Positions 61,796 through 64,000 of a stretch of 64,000 bases of DNA are shown here, one piece after another; position 1 is the stretch's first letter, and each line of letters starts with the position of its first letter. The DNA is from Phycisphaerae bacterium (GTDB taxonomy: Bacteria; Planctomycetota; Phycisphaerae; Phycisphaerales; SM1A02), in the NCBI GenBank assembly GCA_002716385.1, contig PBAX01000003.1:1-64000 (forward strand), given 5' to 3'. The position numbers were made by a program, and so were the translations under genes. The notes below the pieces were generated by a model. It did not search any database. It was given only the letters and a program-made list of their open reading frames with translations, and was not told the origin of the DNA.

Positions 61796-62695
61796 ATGCT
61801 GCAGACATTTGACGAGCGAAATCGTGACCTGATGGTGAACATCAACGGCAAGCTTTCCCATCGCGATGAGGCCGGAGTCAGTCCGTTCGATTCGACCGTC
61901 CAGGGGGGGGATGCGGTATGGGAAGGGCTACGGGTCTACGACGGGAAGATCTTCCGCCTAGAGCGGCATCTCGATCGTCTTCGCAATTCAGCGGAAGCGG
62001 TTGCCTTCGTGGACATACCGTCACACGAGGAGATCATTTCCGAGATACGCCGCACACTTGAGGCCAATGGCATGACGGATGGTGTGCATATCCGACTGAC
62101 GTTGAGCAGGGGGCTCAAGCTGACCAGTGGCATGGATCCCAGATTGAACACCTCTGGATCCACGTTGATCGTTCTGGCTGAACACAAGCCGCCGGTCTAT
62201 GACAAGAGCGGACTCAAGCTCAAGACGAGTTCGATACGACGCTTTTCGCCGGATCAGCTCGATCAACAGATCCACTCGTGCAATCTCCTTCAGTCGATCA
62301 TGGCCAAGATCGAGGCCAACGCGGCCGGTGCGGACGATGCCTTGATGCTCGATGCAAGGGGATTCATTGCCGAAACCAACGCCACTCATCTGTTCTTCGT
62401 GCATGGCGAGGTCGTCACCACATCACAAGTGATCGCATGTCCGGAGGGCGTTACGAGATCCGTCGTGCTCGAACTATGCGAACGGAACGGGATAGCATCC
62501 AGAGAAGGCGATTTCGAGCTTGATCATGCCTATTCCGCGGACGAGGTCTTCTGTACGGGGACAATGGGAGAGCTTGCGCCGGTGACCGAGATAGACGGTC
62601 GGATGATCGGTGAGGGCGACATTGGGCCCATGACTATGAGGCTTTCCGGTTTGTTCGAGGAGTGCGTTCGGTCAGAGGCGGAACCGGTTCTCTGA
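61796..62695 (+). CDS. Class IV aminotransferase homologue with His in place of the PLP lysine
   Basis: A 299-residue fold type IV PLP-enzyme homologue. SPFDSTVQGGDAVWEGLRVY and FRLERHLDRLRNSAEAV are the N-terminal signature; ALMLDARGFIAETNATHLFF and EVFCTGTMGELAPVTEIDG follow. The expected catalytic Lys lies in the segment IxSxNLL: D-amino acid aminotransferase has DIKSLNLL, but here it is QIHSCNLL with His160 (codon 62273-62275). The enzyme may be non-catalytic, or use another residue. It is preceded by the sulfotransferase-like gene. It is not safe to call it IlvE. Confidence 0.87.
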   Translation: MLQTFDERNRDLMVNINGKLSHRDEAGVSPFDSTVQGGDAVWEGLRVYDGKIFRLERHLDRLRNSAEAVAFVDIPSHEEIISEIRRTLEANGMTDGVHIRLTLSRGLKLTSGMDPRLNTSGSTLIVLAEHKPPVYDKSGLKLKTSSIRRFSPDQLDQQIHSCNLLQSIMAKIEANAAGADDALMLDARGFIAETNATHLFFVHGEVVTTSQVIACPEGVTRSVVLELCERNGIASREGDFELDHAYSADEVFCTGTMGELAPVTEIDGRMIGEGDIGPMTMRLSGLFEECVRSEAEPVL

Positions 62696-62704
62696 CACCT
62701 CTGG

Positions 62705-64000
62705 TCAGCCGGTGTAGGTCGGCTCCAGAATTCCGTAGAGCGACTGCCATTCTTCGTGGATGGTTGCGTATTGTTCCGCGGCACTGGTTGGGTGAAGTGT
62801 GTCCAAGGTTCCTACGAACGACGTCATGGCTTCGGCGACATCCCTGAATCGGCCGCTGCCTGTCATGGCCAGCAAGGCGGCGCCGTAGGCGGATCCGTCC
62901 GCCACGTTGACCGTGGCGACCGGAGTATTGAAGATGTCCGCGGCCATCTGTCTCCACGCCTTGTTGCGGGAGCCGCCTCCGGTGAATCGAACATGCTCGA
63001 TGTCCGGTTGTCCGGCTCGTATTAGCTCGAGGTTGTCCTTGAGTCCGAAGAGGACGCCTTCAAGAACAGATCTTGCGAACTGCGATCGATCGTGATCACT
63101 TGATATGCCAGTGAATGAGCCTCTTGCATTCGGCGCGGCATGCGGTGTTCGCTCTCCCGACAGGTAGGGGAGAAAACGGAGTCCGCCGCAGCCGGGTCGG
63201 GCGTCGCTTGCATTGGCGATGATCTCGTCAAATGTTCGATCCGGCTCGAATGTGTCGCGATACCACTTGAGGCTGCCGCCGGCGCTGAGCATGACGCCCA
63301 TCACGTGCCATGTCTCGTGTACGGCATGGCAGTATCCATGCAGTGCACCGCTTGGATCATGGGGCGGCGTTCGTCTTCCGGAAAAAACGACTCCAGAGGT
63401 GCCGAGGTTGATCGATACGATCGAATCATCGGCGATGCCGCAGCCAACACCCCCGGCGGCCTGATCTCCGGCTCCCGCGACAATCGGGGTACCTGTCCGT
63501 AGTCCCGTCTCATGTGATGCCATCGAACTGATGGCCGCAACGATCTCCTGTGATTCCGAGACCGTCGGTAGGACTTCAATGGGTATCTCCAACGATTGCA
63601 GCAGCTCCTCGGACCAGTCTCTTCTCTGTAGGTCGAGCAGCGATGTTCCAGAGGCGTCGGATGCATCGGTCGAATAGGTTCCGCTCAGGCGGAGCAGCAG
63701 GTAATCCTTCGGGAGCAGTGCGTGCCTCATACTTCGGTAGAGCGGTTCTTCATGCTGTTGCATCCACAGGATCTTAGGTGCCGTGAAGCTCGTCATGACC
63801 GGCTTGCCTGTGATCGCGATGATCCGATCAGTTCCCAGACGTCGATGGATTTCATCGCACTGCTCGGACGTTCTCTGATCGTTCCAGAGAATGGCGGGCC
63901 GGAGGACCATGTCCTGATCATCAAGTGCGACCAGGCCATGCATCTGGCCGCTGATTCCGATGGCGTGGATCTGCTCCGCCTTCAAGTCGGGACGATCGTC
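62705..64000 (-). CDS. xylB: Xylulokinase (FGGY family), N-terminally truncated by the window edge
   Basis: The frame is open from the stop near 62705 to position 64000, so the first part (the GIDVGT phosphate loop) lies outside. The visible part begins IGISGQMHGLVALDD, then ILWNDQRTSEQCDEI, a loop PIVAGAGDQAAGGVG, INLGTSGVVFSG, and the FGGY C-terminal signature HVRFTGGGSRNKAWRQMAAD followed by SAYGAALLAMTG. It phosphorylates D-xylulose to xylulose 5-phosphate in known members, and the GQMHGLV segment with WNDQR favours XylB over other FGGY kinases. The neighbouring xylose isomerase is not visible. Confidence 0.93.
   Translation of the reverse strand, partial: DDRPDLKAEQIHAIGISGQMHGLVALDDQDMVLRPAILWNDQRTSEQCDEIHRRLGTDRIIAITGKPVMTSFTAPKILWMQQHEEPLYRSMRHALLPKDYLLLRLSGTYSTDASDASGTSLLDLQRRDWSEELLQSLEIPIEVLPTVSESQEIVAAISSMASHETGLRTGTPIVAGAGDQAAGGVGCGIADDSIVSINLGTSGVVFSGRRTPPHDPSGALHGYCHAVHETWHVMGVMLSAGGSLKWYRDTFEPDRTFDEIIANASDARPGCGGLRFLPYLSGERTPHAAPNARGSFTGISSDHDRSQFARSVLEGVLFGLKDNLELIRAGQPDIEHVRFTGGGSRNKAWRQMAADIFNTPVATVNVADGSAYGAALLAMTGSGRFRDVAEAMTSFVGTLDTLHPTSAAEQYATIHEEWQSLYGILEPTYTG

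Noticed and set aside
1-64000. CRISPR arrays, prophage genes, transposases and rRNA genes
   Set aside because: Looked for regularly spaced repeats, integrase or transposase motifs and rRNA-like sequence and found none. The repeats present (4265, 33552) are coding.

Overview
The window looks like a chromosomal segment of a planctomycete, most likely a marine member of the Phycisphaerae. The evidence is the recurrent planctomycete-type dockerin repeats (paired xDVSDVLxxLxxWGxC units) in secreted proteins, lamin-tail, TSP3 and FG-GAP-like surface proteins, DUF1080 and DUF1573 proteins, an HTH-receiver fusion, and a genome layout with housekeeping genes scattered outside their usual operons. No rRNA operon, phage, insertion sequence with a transposase, or CRISPR array was seen. 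Two tRNA genes are present (Leu-CAA and Val-GAC).

Layout. 1-4 kb: a large truncated surface protein open to the left edge, an ArsR-type regulator, a small membrane peptide and tRNA-Leu. 4-8 kb: a coiled-coil protein with a 42-nt tandem repeat, a DUF1573 protein, ispD, and a GT2-GtrA glycosyltransferase. 8-12.6 kb (minus): a lipoprotein, uvrA and an ABC-2 permease. 12.7-22.7 kb (plus): a tightly packed run of three SPFH (HflK/HflC-like) proteins, an ABC ATPase with a long tail, a large ABC-2 permease and a membrane-anchored helical-repeat protein. This is the best candidate for an undescribed membrane system. 22.7-31.4 kb: FAH hydrolase, yidD, rnpA, ClC channel; rpoZ and coaC; rpoD, dnaG; rpmB. 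31.5-36.3 kb (minus): clpX, a small TM protein, tig with a histone-H1-like tail, trpA, MazG-like.

36.4-44.5 kb: tRNA-Val, secreted FG-GAP, DUF1080 and cohesin-like/dockerin proteins, an HTH-receiver fusion, an ABC exporter, and a cysteine-rich superoxide dismutase. 44.4-48 kb: small membrane proteins, an esterase, a glycerol dehydrogenase-like enzyme, a DMT exporter and a glycine-zipper lipoprotein. 48.1-51.8 kb: a two-gene heterodimeric ABC exporter with one degenerate ATP site. 52-56 kb: a secreted subtilase with dockerin and a secreted HExxH metallopeptidase. 56-64 kb: typA, mog, sufE, FMN reductase, an APC transporter coupled to a sulfotransferase-like protein and a class IV aminotransferase homologue whose PLP lysine is replaced by histidine, then a truncated xylulokinase at the right edge.

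Genes that appear to work together: dnaG-rpoD; rnpA-yidD (both linked to 50S/membrane assembly regions in other bacteria); tig-clpX (protein quality control, but without clpP between them); the SPFH/ABC run with a divergent second permease; the paired ABC exporter; and the APC transporter, sulfotransferase-like and aminotransferase-like trio. Many long alternative frames are antisense shadows of these genes and were left out. Starts were adjusted to Shine-Dalgarno sites where visible. Functions are by recognition of family motifs in the translations; no database search was run.
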